The notes under the pieces are model-generated. The model was not told where the DNA came from, searched no databases, and worked only from the letters and a program-made list of their open reading frames with translations. A DNA stretch of 64,000 nt from Nocardioides abyssi. Lineage in GTDB: Bacteria > Actinomycetota > Actinomycetes > Propionibacteriales > Nocardioidaceae. Both the position numbers and the translations under genes were made by a program. The stretch is taken from contig NZ_JAUHJR010000002.1 of NCBI RefSeq assembly GCF_030412915.1, positions 620,001 through 684,000 of the forward strand, written 5' to 3'. This document shows, piece after piece, positions 55,606 to 63,524 of the stretch (position 1 is the first letter of the stretch; every line of letters begins with the position of its first letter).

Positions 55606-56055
55606 TCACAGTCCGGGGAGGTGGACGCCGAGCCAGTCGCGGTGGCCGGGCGGGGGAGGGTCGAAGGCGGCGAGCTGCAGGTCGGTCGGGTCGGCGGTGC
55701 GGGTGACGCCGGTGGGGTCGGTCGCGGCCTGGGACTCCACGCGGGCCACCCGCGCCCGGGCGTCGGTGACGAGACCGGCCGCCTTGCGCTCGCGCTGGGC
55801 GATGGCGTCCTTGACCCGGTCGACCTCCTGGAGGTGGGCGTCGAGGGAGTCCGCGGCTTGGTCGTGGCCGGCCGCCACCTCGCGCAGCCGGGAGGCCCGC
55901 TCGCGGACGCGGTCCGACAGCGACTCCGCCGCGCGCCCGGTCCAGCCGGTGCCCTCGGTGCGGGCCACCAGCTGGTCGGCCAGCCGGCGCAGGTCGGTGG
56001 CCTGCTCGCGCAGCTGGTCCACGCGCCGGCGCATCACGTCGGTGTCGCCGTACAT
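55606..56055 (-). CDS. WXG100-like protein B with C-terminal tag
   Basis: 149 residues. Two long helices joined at a W38-T-G40 turn (GTGWTGRAAESL) fit the WXG100/T7SS-target hairpin fold. The last 19 residues, FDPPPPGHRDWLGVHLPGL (131-149), almost match the tail of the WXG protein at 59002-59439. ATG 56055 follows GAGGAGGA at close spacing. First gene of a three-gene minus-strand operon. Proteins of this fold are usually exported by type VII (ESX) systems, none of which is in the window. Confidence 0.75.
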   Translation of the reverse strand: MYGDTDVMRRRVDQLREQATDLRRLADQLVARTEGTGWTGRAAESLSDRVRERASRLREVAAGHDQAADSLDAHLQEVDRVKDAIAQRERKAAGLVTDARARVARVESQAATDPTGVTRTADPTDLQLAAFDPPPPGHRDWLGVHLPGL

Positions 56056-56145
56056 CGGTCCTCCTCGCCGGGCCGGTCGGGGGCCCGGTGCCTCGGCTCC
56101 CGGTCGCTTTCCCGGACGGTCCTGTCCCGAAACGCCGCGACCGGG

Positions 56146-56151
56146 CAGGAT
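56146..56151 (+). promoter_or_regulatory. -10 box of a leaderless promoter (beta-propeller gene)
   Basis: CAGGAT ends 6 bases before ATG 56158. A CGGTCGC/GCGACCG inverted repeat flanks the -35 region (56101-56107, 56137-56143). Confidence 0.35.
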
Positions 56152-56157
56152 CAGACC

Positions 56158-57594
56158 ATGCGCCGCCGCACGCTCCCGCCCGCCGTGGCCGGACTGGTCC
56201 TCGCCCCGGTACTCGCCCTGACCCTCGCGGTCGCCGGCACGCTCGCCGCCCCGGCGGGGGCCGAGCCGGACCGTGCCGCACCACCGGCCGCCGGTGCGGC
56301 GGCCGGTGGTGCGGCCGGTGCCGCCGGCAAGCGGCTCGACCGGGTCGCGCTCCGCGCGCTGCCGACCTCGGCCCAGCAGGCGGCACGCAAGCCGGCCGGG
56401 GTCCGCCGGGCGGTCTTCGTCGGCAACAACTGGGACGGCACCGCGAGCATCGTGACGCCGGGGTCGTTCAAGCAGCTGGGCCGGATCAACATCATCCCCG
56501 ACCGCGCCGCGCGGATGCAGGAGATCGCGCTCAACCCCTACCGCCTGGCGTACTTCCTCGCGATCCGCGCGCTCATCGGCGAGGGTCACGACCAGTTCGT
56601 CGACGACATGTACTCCTCCAACGACGGCCGGCTGCTCGTCGTGTCCCGCCCGTCCTTCGGCGACGTCGTCGCCATCGACCTGAGGACCCAGGAGATCGCC
56701 TGGCGGTTCCCGGTCGCCGGCGTCCGCTCGGACCACATGGCGGTCTCGCCCGACGGCAAGCGGGTCGTGGTCAGCGCCTCCACCGGCAACGTCGTCCACG
56801 TCATCCGGATGAAGGACGGCAAGGACCTCGGGCAGTTCCCCTCGGGCGGCTCCCCGCACGAGAGCACCTACATCGACGACGGCCGGCGGATCCTGCACGC
56901 CAGCATCGGGCTGGTCTACACCCCGCTCGACGACCCCGCGCTCGACCCGCTGAAGGACGAACGCGTGCTGCAGGTCGTGGACGCGCGGACCAACAAGGTC
57001 GTGCGCCGCTACGACCTGCGCAAGGCCCTCGACGAGCGCGGCATGGACGAGGTCAGCACCGCCGTCCGCCCGATCACGCTGAGCCCGGACGAGCAGAAGC
57101 TCTACTTCCAGCTCTCGTTCTTCCACGGCTTCGTCGAGCTCGACCGCCGCAGCGGCAAGATCACCCGCGTCAAGCGGCTGCCGAACCTCGTCCCCACCAC
57201 CCCCCGGGAGCTCTACCTGCTCGACTCCGCCCACCACGGGATCGCGATGAACCACCGGGGCACCAAGATCTGCGTCGCCGGCACCATGTCGGACTACGCC
57301 ACCGTGGTCGACGCGAAGAGCTTCACGACCGGCAAGCTCCTGAAGGGCGGGCTCAAGCCCTACTGGGTGACCCCGAGCTGGGACGGCGAGCACTGCTACA
57401 TCTCCTGGAGCGGCTCGGACAAGATCTCCAAGATCTCCTACAGGACGGGCCGGATCGTCCGCAGCGCGAAGGTCGGCTACCACCCCCAGCGCGTGCGCAA
57501 CGGGTTCGTCGACCGCCGCCTCGTCGCGGGCCTGCCCAACGTCGTGCCCGACCGCTCCCCGCTCGACGGGATCATCGACGCCCTCACCCCGTGA
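56158..57594 (+). CDS. Secreted YVTN-type beta-propeller protein
   Basis: 478 residues. A signal peptide (1-39, ending APAGAEP) and Ala/Gly linker precede a beta-propeller with blades of the form AVFVGNNWDGTASIVTP, HMAVSPDGKRVVVSASTGNV, DEQKLYFQLSFFHGFVELDR and SWDGEHCYISWSGSDKISKI, typical YVTN/lactonase-like repeats. No lactonase metal site is obvious, so it may act as a binding scaffold outside the cell. It lies on the plus strand between the two WXG cassettes and overlaps the end of the downstream hydrolase gene tail to tail by 11 bases. Confidence 0.8.
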   Translation: MRRRTLPPAVAGLVLAPVLALTLAVAGTLAAPAGAEPDRAAPPAAGAAAGGAAGAAGKRLDRVALRALPTSAQQAARKPAGVRRAVFVGNNWDGTASIVTPGSFKQLGRINIIPDRAARMQEIALNPYRLAYFLAIRALIGEGHDQFVDDMYSSNDGRLLVVSRPSFGDVVAIDLRTQEIAWRFPVAGVRSDHMAVSPDGKRVVVSASTGNVVHVIRMKDGKDLGQFPSGGSPHESTYIDDGRRILHASIGLVYTPLDDPALDPLKDERVLQVVDARTNKVVRRYDLRKALDERGMDEVSTAVRPITLSPDEQKLYFQLSFFHGFVELDRRSGKITRVKRLPNLVPTTPRELYLLDSAHHGIAMNHRGTKICVAGTMSDYATVVDAKSFTTGKLLKGGLKPYWVTPSWDGEHCYISWSGSDKISKISYRTGRIVRSAKVGYHPQRVRNGFVDRRLVAGLPNVVPDRSPLDGIIDALTP

Positions 57595-59005
57595 CCTCGT
57601 CGCGGACCACGACGAACACCTGGCTGGTCACCACCGTCCCCGCCGGCCCGGCGACGTACCCCCGCTCCTCGAGCCGGTCGAGCGCGTCGACCACCGACGG
57701 GTGCGCGCTGCCCGCGGCGACGGACGCGTCCAGCGCGGCGGCGGCCGCGACGTAGCGGTCGGTGCCGTGCGCGTCGGCCACGCCCGACGACGGCCCGTCG
57801 TCGAAGCGCACGGTCGTCTGCTCCGGCCGGTCGCGGTTGTCCTCGCCGTCCAGCAGCGGCACCAGGTCGCCCCGGTGCTCCAGCGACAACGCGTGGGTGC
57901 CGGGCGGGAAGCCGTCCAGGTGGGCGGTCGGTGACCCGGCGGTCACCACGTCGGTGACCGCCACCGGGCCGTCCGCCGCCAGCAGCGCGGCGGCCACCAT
58001 CCCGCCCTGGGAGTGCCCGACCAGCAGCACCGGCTCGCCCGGACCGACGCCCGCCTGGCCCAGCGCCTCGAGCACGCCCTGCTGGTAGGGGTTGTCGAGC
58101 CCGGCGAGCAGCAGCAGGTTCGTCGCGAGGTCGCGGGCGTCCTCGTCGCGGGTCCAGGGCAGGGTGGTCATGTCGTCGGTGCCCGGCAGGTGGACGACGT
58201 GGCGCACCGAGCCGTCCGGCGCGGTGGCGGTGCGCACCTCGATCGTGCCGTCCGGGCCGGTGCGGTGCACCTCGTCGAGGTCGGCGAGCAGGTCGCCCAG
58301 GCCTCGCGGCTGGCGGACGGCCCTCAGCGGCCAGAGCCGCTCGGCGCGGCCCCGGCCGGGATCGCCGTACGCCGCCGCCACGGCCGCGGCGGCCGCCTCC
58401 AGGTCGCGGGGAAGCCGGGGCGACCGGGCCAGCCGGGCGAGCAGCCCGGCCAGGAGCAGCCCGTCGAGCAGGCCACCGCCGCCGTTCACCAGGTGCTGCG
58501 CGAGGTCGGGGTGGTCGGCGACGACGTCGGTCAGCAGGTCGTCGACCACCGGCGCCAGCAGCGGACCGGCGACGACCAGCGCCGGCAGCGCGGGCAGGAG
58601 CACCGGCACGGCCGCGGGCAGCAGCGTGCCGAGCGCCTGGCCCAGCGCGTGGTCGAGCACCTCGAACGCGCCGCGCGCCAGCTCGTCGGCCGCCGCCAGC
58701 CCGGCGACCGCGGCGCGGGCCGCGGCGGCATCGGCCTCCCAGCCGACGCTCGCGACCAGGGCCCCGTCGGGGCCGGTCGCCGCGGCCAGCACGGCTGCCT
58801 CGGCCTCGGCGAAGGTCAGCGGTGCCAGCGGCGCCGAGGCGAGCAGGTCGGCGTCGAGCAGCACCCGCCGGTCGAGGTCGGCCCACCCGCGCATCCGGTC
58901 GCCGGAGGCGTCGTAGGCGTCGGCGACCGCCCGCACCGCGGCGTACGCCGCCGCCAGCCCGTGCGACCCGCCGACCACCTCGGTGACGACCACGTCGGGG
59001 CTCAC
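57584..59005 (-). CDS. Alpha/beta hydrolase of the WXG cassette A
   Basis: 473 residues. The first 240 residues are helical and Ala/Leu-rich, resembling a WXG-like or membrane-associated domain. The C-terminal hydrolase has the elbow GHSQGG (Ser332), acid LEHRGDLVPLLDG and base DAHGTDRYV, a complete Ser-Asp-His triad. No signal peptide is visible; export with its WXG partner is possible. GTG 59005 overlaps the stop of the WXG gene. It could be a lipase/esterase effector or a cell-envelope enzyme. Paralogue of the inactive protein at 53218-54561. Confidence 0.78.
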   Translation of the reverse strand: MSPDVVVTEVVGGSHGLAAAYAAVRAVADAYDASGDRMRGWADLDRRVLLDADLLASAPLAPLTFAEAEAAVLAAATGPDGALVASVGWEADAAAARAAVAGLAAADELARGAFEVLDHALGQALGTLLPAAVPVLLPALPALVVAGPLLAPVVDDLLTDVVADHPDLAQHLVNGGGGLLDGLLLAGLLARLARSPRLPRDLEAAAAAVAAAYGDPGRGRAERLWPLRAVRQPRGLGDLLADLDEVHRTGPDGTIEVRTATAPDGSVRHVVHLPGTDDMTTLPWTRDEDARDLATNLLLLAGLDNPYQQGVLEALGQAGVGPGEPVLLVGHSQGGMVAAALLAADGPVAVTDVVTAGSPTAHLDGFPPGTHALSLEHRGDLVPLLDGEDNRDRPEQTTVRFDDGPSSGVADAHGTDRYVAAAAALDASVAAGSAHPSVVDALDRLEERGYVAGPAGTVVTSQVFVVVRDEVTG

Positions 59006-59439
59006 CGCAGCAGCCCCGGCAGGTCGACGTCGAGCCAGTCCCGGTGGCCGGCCGGCGGCGGGTCGAACCGGTCGAGCCAGCCGTCGAGCCGACCGCCCAG
59101 CCAGCCGTCCACCGCGTCCCGCGCGGCCTCGATCAGCGACCGGAACCGCCCCTCGACCGCAGCGACCTGCGCCTGGCGACGCTCGACCTCCGCGGCGTGC
59201 CGCTCGAGCGCCTCGGCGGCGTCCTCATGCAGCGCGGCGCAGCGGCGCAGGCGGGCGACCCCGGTGCGCGCCCGCTCGCGCAGGGCGTCGGCGGCCCGAC
59301 CGGACCAGGGGACCTCCTCGGCGAGCCGGCGCAGCCGCTCGGCCTCGTCCGCGACGGCGGCCGACAGGTCGCGCAGCCGCGCCGCGAGCGCGTGGACCGC
59401 GGCGGGGTCGCCGTACCTGCTCGTGCCTGCTCCGTCCAT
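59002..59439 (-). CDS. WXG100-like protein A with C-terminal tag
   Basis: 145 residues, two long helices with the turn W45-S-G47 (EVPWSGRAADALR). The end FDPPPAGHRDWLDVDLPGL (125-143) nearly equals that of the protein at 55606-56055, differing at three positions. The gene is first in a two-gene operon with the active hydrolase. The shared tail after an otherwise diverged body suggests it is the part recognised by a common partner, such as the hydrolase or a secretion ATPase. Confidence 0.75.
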   Translation of the reverse strand: MDGAGTSRYGDPAAVHALAARLRDLSAAVADEAERLRRLAEEVPWSGRAADALRERARTGVARLRRCAALHEDAAEALERHAAEVERRQAQVAAVEGRFRSLIEAARDAVDGWLGGRLDGWLDRFDPPPAGHRDWLDVDLPGLLR

Positions 59440-59481
59440 GGAGCAGGTCTGCCCGACCGCCGCGCGGCGGTAACCCGCCGG

Positions 59482-60669
59482 TCAGAGGGCTGTGGACAAC
59501 CTCGCGAGCGCCTGCTCGATCTCCGACTGCTGGCCCGCGAACGACATCCGGACGAAGCGGCCGCCCTCGGCGGTGTCGAAGTCGATGCCCGGCGCCACCG
59601 CGACGCCGACCCGCTGCAGCAGGTCGTGGGCGAAGGCCATCGAGTCGTCGGTCAGGTGCGCGACGTCGGCGTAGACGTAGAACGCCCCGTCCGCCGGCGC
59701 GAGCCGGGTGATCCCCAGCCCGGCCAGGCCGTCGAGGAGGACGCGTCGGTTGGCGGCGTACCGCGCGACGTGGCCGTCGAGCTCGGCGTACGACGCGTCG
59801 TCGAACGCCGCCAGGCACGCGCGCTGGGCGATCACCGGGGGGCAGATCGTGAAGTTGCCGGTCAGCACGTCGACCGCCCGCCGCAGCCGCTGCGGGACGA
59901 GCATCCAGCCGATGCGCCAGCCGGTCATCGAGAAGTACTTGGAGAACGACGAGAACACGACCGCCTCGCGCGAGGTCTCCCAGGCGCTGCGGGCGAGCGG
60001 GGCCGCGCCGTCGAGCGGGGCGTACTCGATGCCGTGGTAGATCTCGTCGCTGATCAGCTGGACGCCGTTCTCCTCGCACCAGCGGGCCAGCGCCGCGAGC
60101 TCCTCGGGCAGCAGCATCGTGCCGGTCGGGTTCGCCGGGCTCGCGACGACCAGGCCCTGGAGCCCGACCTCCGCGTGCAGCGCCGCCACCTGCTCCACGC
60201 TCGGCTGGAAGCGCGTCGCGGGGCCGGTCGCGATCTCGACGACCTCGCAGCCCAGCGCGGCCAGCACGTTGCGGTAGCAGGGGTAGCCGGGACGGGCCAT
60301 CGCCACCTTGTCGCCGACGTCGAACGCCGCCAGGAACGCCAGCAGGAAGCCGCCGCTGCTCCCCGTCGTCACCACGACCTCGGCCGGGTCGACCTCGATC
60401 CCGTGCGCGCGACGGTGGTGGCCCGCGATCGTCTCGCGCAGCTCGTGGATGCCGGCGGCGGGGGTGTAGCCGAGCGGGTCGCCGGACTGCAGCAGCCGCA
60501 CCGCCTCGGCCGCCACCGGCGCCGGGGCGCCCGTGCTCGGCTGGCCGGCCAGCAGGTTGAGCATGTCGCCGTGCTCGCGCTGCCGCTCCGCCGACGCCGC
60601 CAGCAGGTCCATCACGTGGAACGGCGGGACGTTGGCGCGGCTGGCGACGGCGAGGCGGTCGGTCATCAC
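59482..60669 (-). CDS. PLP-dependent class I/II aminotransferase
   Basis: A 395-residue fold-type I aminotransferase. The PLP Lys lies in SSFSKYFSMTGWRIGW, with the conserved Asn in SPANPTGTML, Asp-x-x-Tyr in SDEIYHGIEY, and the phosphate-binding Arg in GWRIGW. The N-terminal FHVMDLLAAS and LLAGQPSTGAP segments suit the AspC-like branch acting on aromatic or branched amino acids; the substrate is not decided. ATG 60669 is used; ATG 60666 follows directly. It is a single gene on the minus strand, downstream of the flavoprotein gene. Confidence 0.9.
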   Translation of the reverse strand: MMTDRLAVASRANVPPFHVMDLLAASAERQREHGDMLNLLAGQPSTGAPAPVAAEAVRLLQSGDPLGYTPAAGIHELRETIAGHHRRAHGIEVDPAEVVVTTGSSGGFLLAFLAAFDVGDKVAMARPGYPCYRNVLAALGCEVVEIATGPATRFQPSVEQVAALHAEVGLQGLVVASPANPTGTMLLPEELAALARWCEENGVQLISDEIYHGIEYAPLDGAAPLARSAWETSREAVVFSSFSKYFSMTGWRIGWMLVPQRLRRAVDVLTGNFTICPPVIAQRACLAAFDDASYAELDGHVARYAANRRVLLDGLAGLGITRLAPADGAFYVYADVAHLTDDSMAFAHDLLQRVGVAVAPGIDFDTAEGGRFVRMSFAGQQSEIEQALARLSTAL

Positions 60670-60739
60670 GCCGCCGACCCTAGGCGGTCTGCGCGGCTCG
60701 ACCAGCGGGGGCGGTGGTGACGCGGACCAGAGGTGGGCC

Positions 60740-60860
60740 GTCGTCCCACCGGGTCTCGAGACGCGTCGCCCAGTCCCTCACTGCGTTCGGGCCTGGGCCG
60801 ACGCTCCTCGACCTTCGCCGCCGATCGTGGCCTTCGCTGCGCTCAGGCCACGGCGGCTCG
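60740..60860. repeat. Intergenic repeat overlapping the flavoprotein C-terminus
   Basis: GTCTCGAGAC (60753-60762), the GCTCCTCGACC word and a GTGGCCT/AGGCCAC hairpin lie here, related in style to the element at 29161-29328. The repeat runs through the last codons of the flavoprotein gene (stop 60778). Confidence 0.5.
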
Positions 60861-62337
60861 CCGCCACGCCGGCGCGCCGGCCGAAGAACGACCCCTCGCC
60901 GAGCTGGGTGCCCGAGCAGTAGCCCTTGCCGTCCTGGGCGATGTTGGAGGCGCAGGCGCCGGCGGCGTACAGGCCGGGGACGACGGAGCCGTCGGCCCGC
61001 TGCACCTCGCCGTCGACGGTGACCCGCATGCCGCCGAGGGTGAAGCCGGCGTACATCGCCTTGCCCAGCGTCAGGTCGAAGACCGCCCACGGCCCGACCC
61101 GCTGCGAGGCGAGCCAGTCGGGGTGCTTGTGGAAGTCGGGGTCCTCGCCGCGGTCGGCGTGGTCGTTGTAGCGCTCCAGCGTCGCCTGCACCGACCCGGC
61201 GGGCAGCTCGAGCGCCTCCTCGAGCTCGGCGACGGTCTCGTAGCCGTCGATGAGCGGGACGAGGGGGTACTTCGCGTACTCCACGTGCTCGCTGTCGACG
61301 ACGAGGTACGCCGCGGAGCCGGGCTGCTCGGTGACGAACTGCGAGGTGCGCGAGTGGTAGGAGTCCTCGGCGACGAACCGCTGCCCCTCGCGGTTGACGA
61401 TGATGCCGGTCAGCAGCACCGACGGCGGGTAGAACGGCGCGGTGACGAAGGGCTCCGCCATGTGCTTGAGCTCCGCGCCCACCGACGCGCCGAGCCGGAT
61501 GCCGAGCCCGTCGTCGTAGGTGGAGCCGAGCACGAAGGGCTTCTCGGCGAGCTTCGGGGTGTGCTCGGCGACCATGGCGGGGTTCATCACGAACCCGCCG
61601 GCCGCCACGACCACGCCGTCGGCGAGCACGTGGCCGGTCTCCTCGAAGGAGCGCCACGCGACGCCCACGACGGCGGGGGAGCCGGCAGCCTCGTCGACGA
61701 CCAGGTTGGTCACGCCGGTCTCGTAGCGGACCTCGACGCCGGCCTCGGCCAGCCGGTCGCGCAGCAGGTCCATCACCATCTTGGTGCCCTCGGTGTCGCC
61801 GGCGACCGGCACCTTGTGGCCGCGCGGGGCGGGCCGCGCCTGGTCGCGGTAGGGCCAGACCTTCTCGCTGCCGGTGTACATCAGCCCCTGCGTGCCGGGC
61901 TGGATGACCGCCTTCTCGGGGTAGTAGGACCGCTCGAACTCGAAGCCGAGCCCCTCGAGCCAGTCGAAGTGCTCGACCGACCCCTCGCAGTAGGCGCGGA
62001 TCTTGTCGTGCTCGGGCTCCTTGGAGACCGCGACGAGGTAGCGGTACATCTCCTCGACCGAGTCCTCGTGGCCGGTCGCCTGCTGCACCGCCGTGCCGCC
62101 GCCGAGGTAGAAGTGGCCCCCGGACATCGCGGACGTGCCGCCGTGCACCGCGGCCCGCTCGAGCAGCAGCACCCGCGCCCCGGCCCGCGCCGCCTCGAGC
62201 GCCGCGCAGCCACCGGCGATGCCGAAGCCGACCACCACGACGTCGTACGCCGGGGTGTCGGCGGGCAGCGAGGCGGCCGCGACCGTCGCGGGGATCTCGG
62301 TGCCCTTGCTCGCGCTGTCGGGGGTGGTGGCAGTCAT
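60778..62337 (-). CDS. FAD-dependent dehydrogenase, 3-ketosteroid dehydrogenase-like
   Basis: 519 residues. FAD motif GFGIAGGCAALEAARAG (37-53), then LLLERAAVHGGTSAMSGGHF, and a late FAD loop LYAAGACASNIAQDGKGYCS. The family includes 3-ketosteroid-delta1-dehydrogenases and fumarate reductases. A KstR-like operator in its promoter points to steroid catabolism. The last 25 residues (AASRRGLSAAKATIGGEGRG...) are not family-like and fall within an intergenic repeat, so the natural end is extended. ATG 62337 is used, with a TAGATT box 7 bases upstream. Confidence 0.85.
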   Translation of the reverse strand: MTATTPDSASKGTEIPATVAAASLPADTPAYDVVVVGFGIAGGCAALEAARAGARVLLLERAAVHGGTSAMSGGHFYLGGGTAVQQATGHEDSVEEMYRYLVAVSKEPEHDKIRAYCEGSVEHFDWLEGLGFEFERSYYPEKAVIQPGTQGLMYTGSEKVWPYRDQARPAPRGHKVPVAGDTEGTKMVMDLLRDRLAEAGVEVRYETGVTNLVVDEAAGSPAVVGVAWRSFEETGHVLADGVVVAAGGFVMNPAMVAEHTPKLAEKPFVLGSTYDDGLGIRLGASVGAELKHMAEPFVTAPFYPPSVLLTGIIVNREGQRFVAEDSYHSRTSQFVTEQPGSAAYLVVDSEHVEYAKYPLVPLIDGYETVAELEEALELPAGSVQATLERYNDHADRGEDPDFHKHPDWLASQRVGPWAVFDLTLGKAMYAGFTLGGMRVTVDGEVQRADGSVVPGLYAAGACASNIAQDGKGYCSGTQLGEGSFFGRRAGVAASRRGLSAAKATIGGEGRGASAQARTQ

Positions 62338-62344
62338 GGGAACA

Positions 62345-62350
62345 AATCTA
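62345..62350 (-). promoter_or_regulatory. -10 box of a leaderless promoter (flavoprotein)
   Basis: TAGATT on the minus strand ends 7 bases before ATG 62337 and abuts the KstR-like site. Confidence 0.45.
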
Positions 62351-62362
62351 GAACAAGTTTCA
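62349..62362. promoter_or_regulatory. KstR-like operator
   Basis: TAGAACAAGTTTCA fits the published KstR consensus TnnAACnnGTTnnA at every fixed position. It lies between divergent genes, next to the -10 box of one and in the -35 region of the other. Confidence 0.6.
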
Positions 62363-62371
62363 GTTTCGTGC

Positions 62372-62377
62372 GATCCT
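62372..62377 (+). promoter_or_regulatory. -10 box of a leaderless promoter (thioredoxin-fold gene)
   Basis: GATCCT ends 6 bases before ATG 62384; its -35 region would fall on the KstR-like site. Confidence 0.4.
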
Positions 62378-62383
62378 CGCTGC

Positions 62384-63403
62384 ATGGTGGTCCTGATCGA
62401 CGTCGACGGCGCCCAGCACGACCTGCCGCTGGTCGAGGGGTACGTCGCCGGGGACGCGCTCGCCGCGGCGACCGGGTGGGTCCTCAAGCCGGCGGGCCTG
62501 TGCCGCGACGAGGTGTGCGTCCCGCTCCTCGGGCGGGCCGTCGCGCACCCCGACGACCCCGGGCGCGTCGCGCTGGCCGCCTGGGCCGCCGCGCTCGACC
62601 TGCTGCTCGTGGTCGACGAGGAGGAGGGTGTCGCCGCGCTGGCCCCGTCGGCGGCCGCACACGCCCGCGACCTCGGCGACGGGCGGGCGCCGAGCCTGAC
62701 CCTGCCCGACGTCGACGGCAACCCGGTCTCCTTCGACGACCTGTCCGGGCACAAGCGGGTGCTCGTGACCTGGGCGTCGTGGTGCGGCTGCCGCCACGAG
62801 CTCGCCGGGTGGCAACAGGTGCAGGACGAGCTGGCCGACACCGGGCTGAAGGTCTTCTCGGTCGCCCTCGACGCCGACCCGGAGGACTCCCGCCCCTGGA
62901 TCGAGGCCGGCGCGCCGACGTACCCGGTCGCGGTCGACACCGCGCACGTGACCGCCGAGCGCTACGGCATCACCAACGTCCCCTCGGTCGTGTGGGTCGA
63001 CGAGGAGGACCGCATCGTCAAGCCGCCGACGATCGCGCCGGGCGACGACCAGTTCGTCGACTTCACCAAGATCAGCAGCGAGCAGCACCACGAGGCGCTG
63101 CGGCGCTGGGTCCGCGAGGGCGAGCTGCCCGCGAGCGCGTCGGCCCCGATGCCCGAGCGCAGCGACGACGAGCAGCGGGCGCTGGCGCACCGCCGCGTCG
63201 CCGCACACCTCCAGCGCACGGGGCGCACCGACGCCGCCCGCGCCCACCTGGCCACCGCGCAGGAGCTCGCGCCGTGGGACTGGACCGTGCGCCGGGGCGG
63301 GATCATGATGACCGGCGGCGACCCGTTCCTGGGCGAGGAGTTCACCTCGTTCTGGGAGGAGTGGGACGCCTCCGGGCGGCCGGGTTACACCCCGACCACC
63401 TGA
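62384..63403 (+). CDS. ResA/TlpA-like thioredoxin-fold protein with WAxxCGC motif
   Basis: 339 residues. The thioredoxin domain (about 103-220) has the active-site segment W130-A-S-W-C134-G-C136, a C-x-C rather than the usual C-x-x-C, and a cis-Pro in TNVPSVVW. I recall a family in which this position reads WAxxUGC with selenocysteine; here Cys replaces it. The N-terminal 95 residues and a C-terminal helical repeat-like part (ALAHRRVAAHLQRTGRTDAA) flank the domain. No signal peptide is present, unlike ResA. It shares a divergent promoter with the flavoprotein. Confidence 0.78.
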   Translation: MVVLIDVDGAQHDLPLVEGYVAGDALAAATGWVLKPAGLCRDEVCVPLLGRAVAHPDDPGRVALAAWAAALDLLLVVDEEEGVAALAPSAAAHARDLGDGRAPSLTLPDVDGNPVSFDDLSGHKRVLVTWASWCGCRHELAGWQQVQDELADTGLKVFSVALDADPEDSRPWIEAGAPTYPVAVDTAHVTAERYGITNVPSVVWVDEEDRIVKPPTIAPGDDQFVDFTKISSEQHHEALRRWVREGELPASASAPMPERSDDEQRALAHRRVAAHLQRTGRTDAARAHLATAQELAPWDWTVRRGGIMMTGGDPFLGEEFTSFWEEWDASGRPGYTPTT

Positions 63404-63524
63404 GCGCACCACCTGGGCGGGCGTGCCGCGAGGCCCTCCCGCAGGCGCGTCCGCGGCGGTCGGGGCGCCGGGTGCGGGCCGATAGACTTCGGTGCCGCTT
63501 CCCCCGACCCGCGCCCGAGGTGAC

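Noticed and set aside
53218-59439. Complete type VII secretion locus
   Set aside because: No EccC, EccB, EccD, EccE or mycosin gene is present; only substrate-like and partner-like genes are seen.
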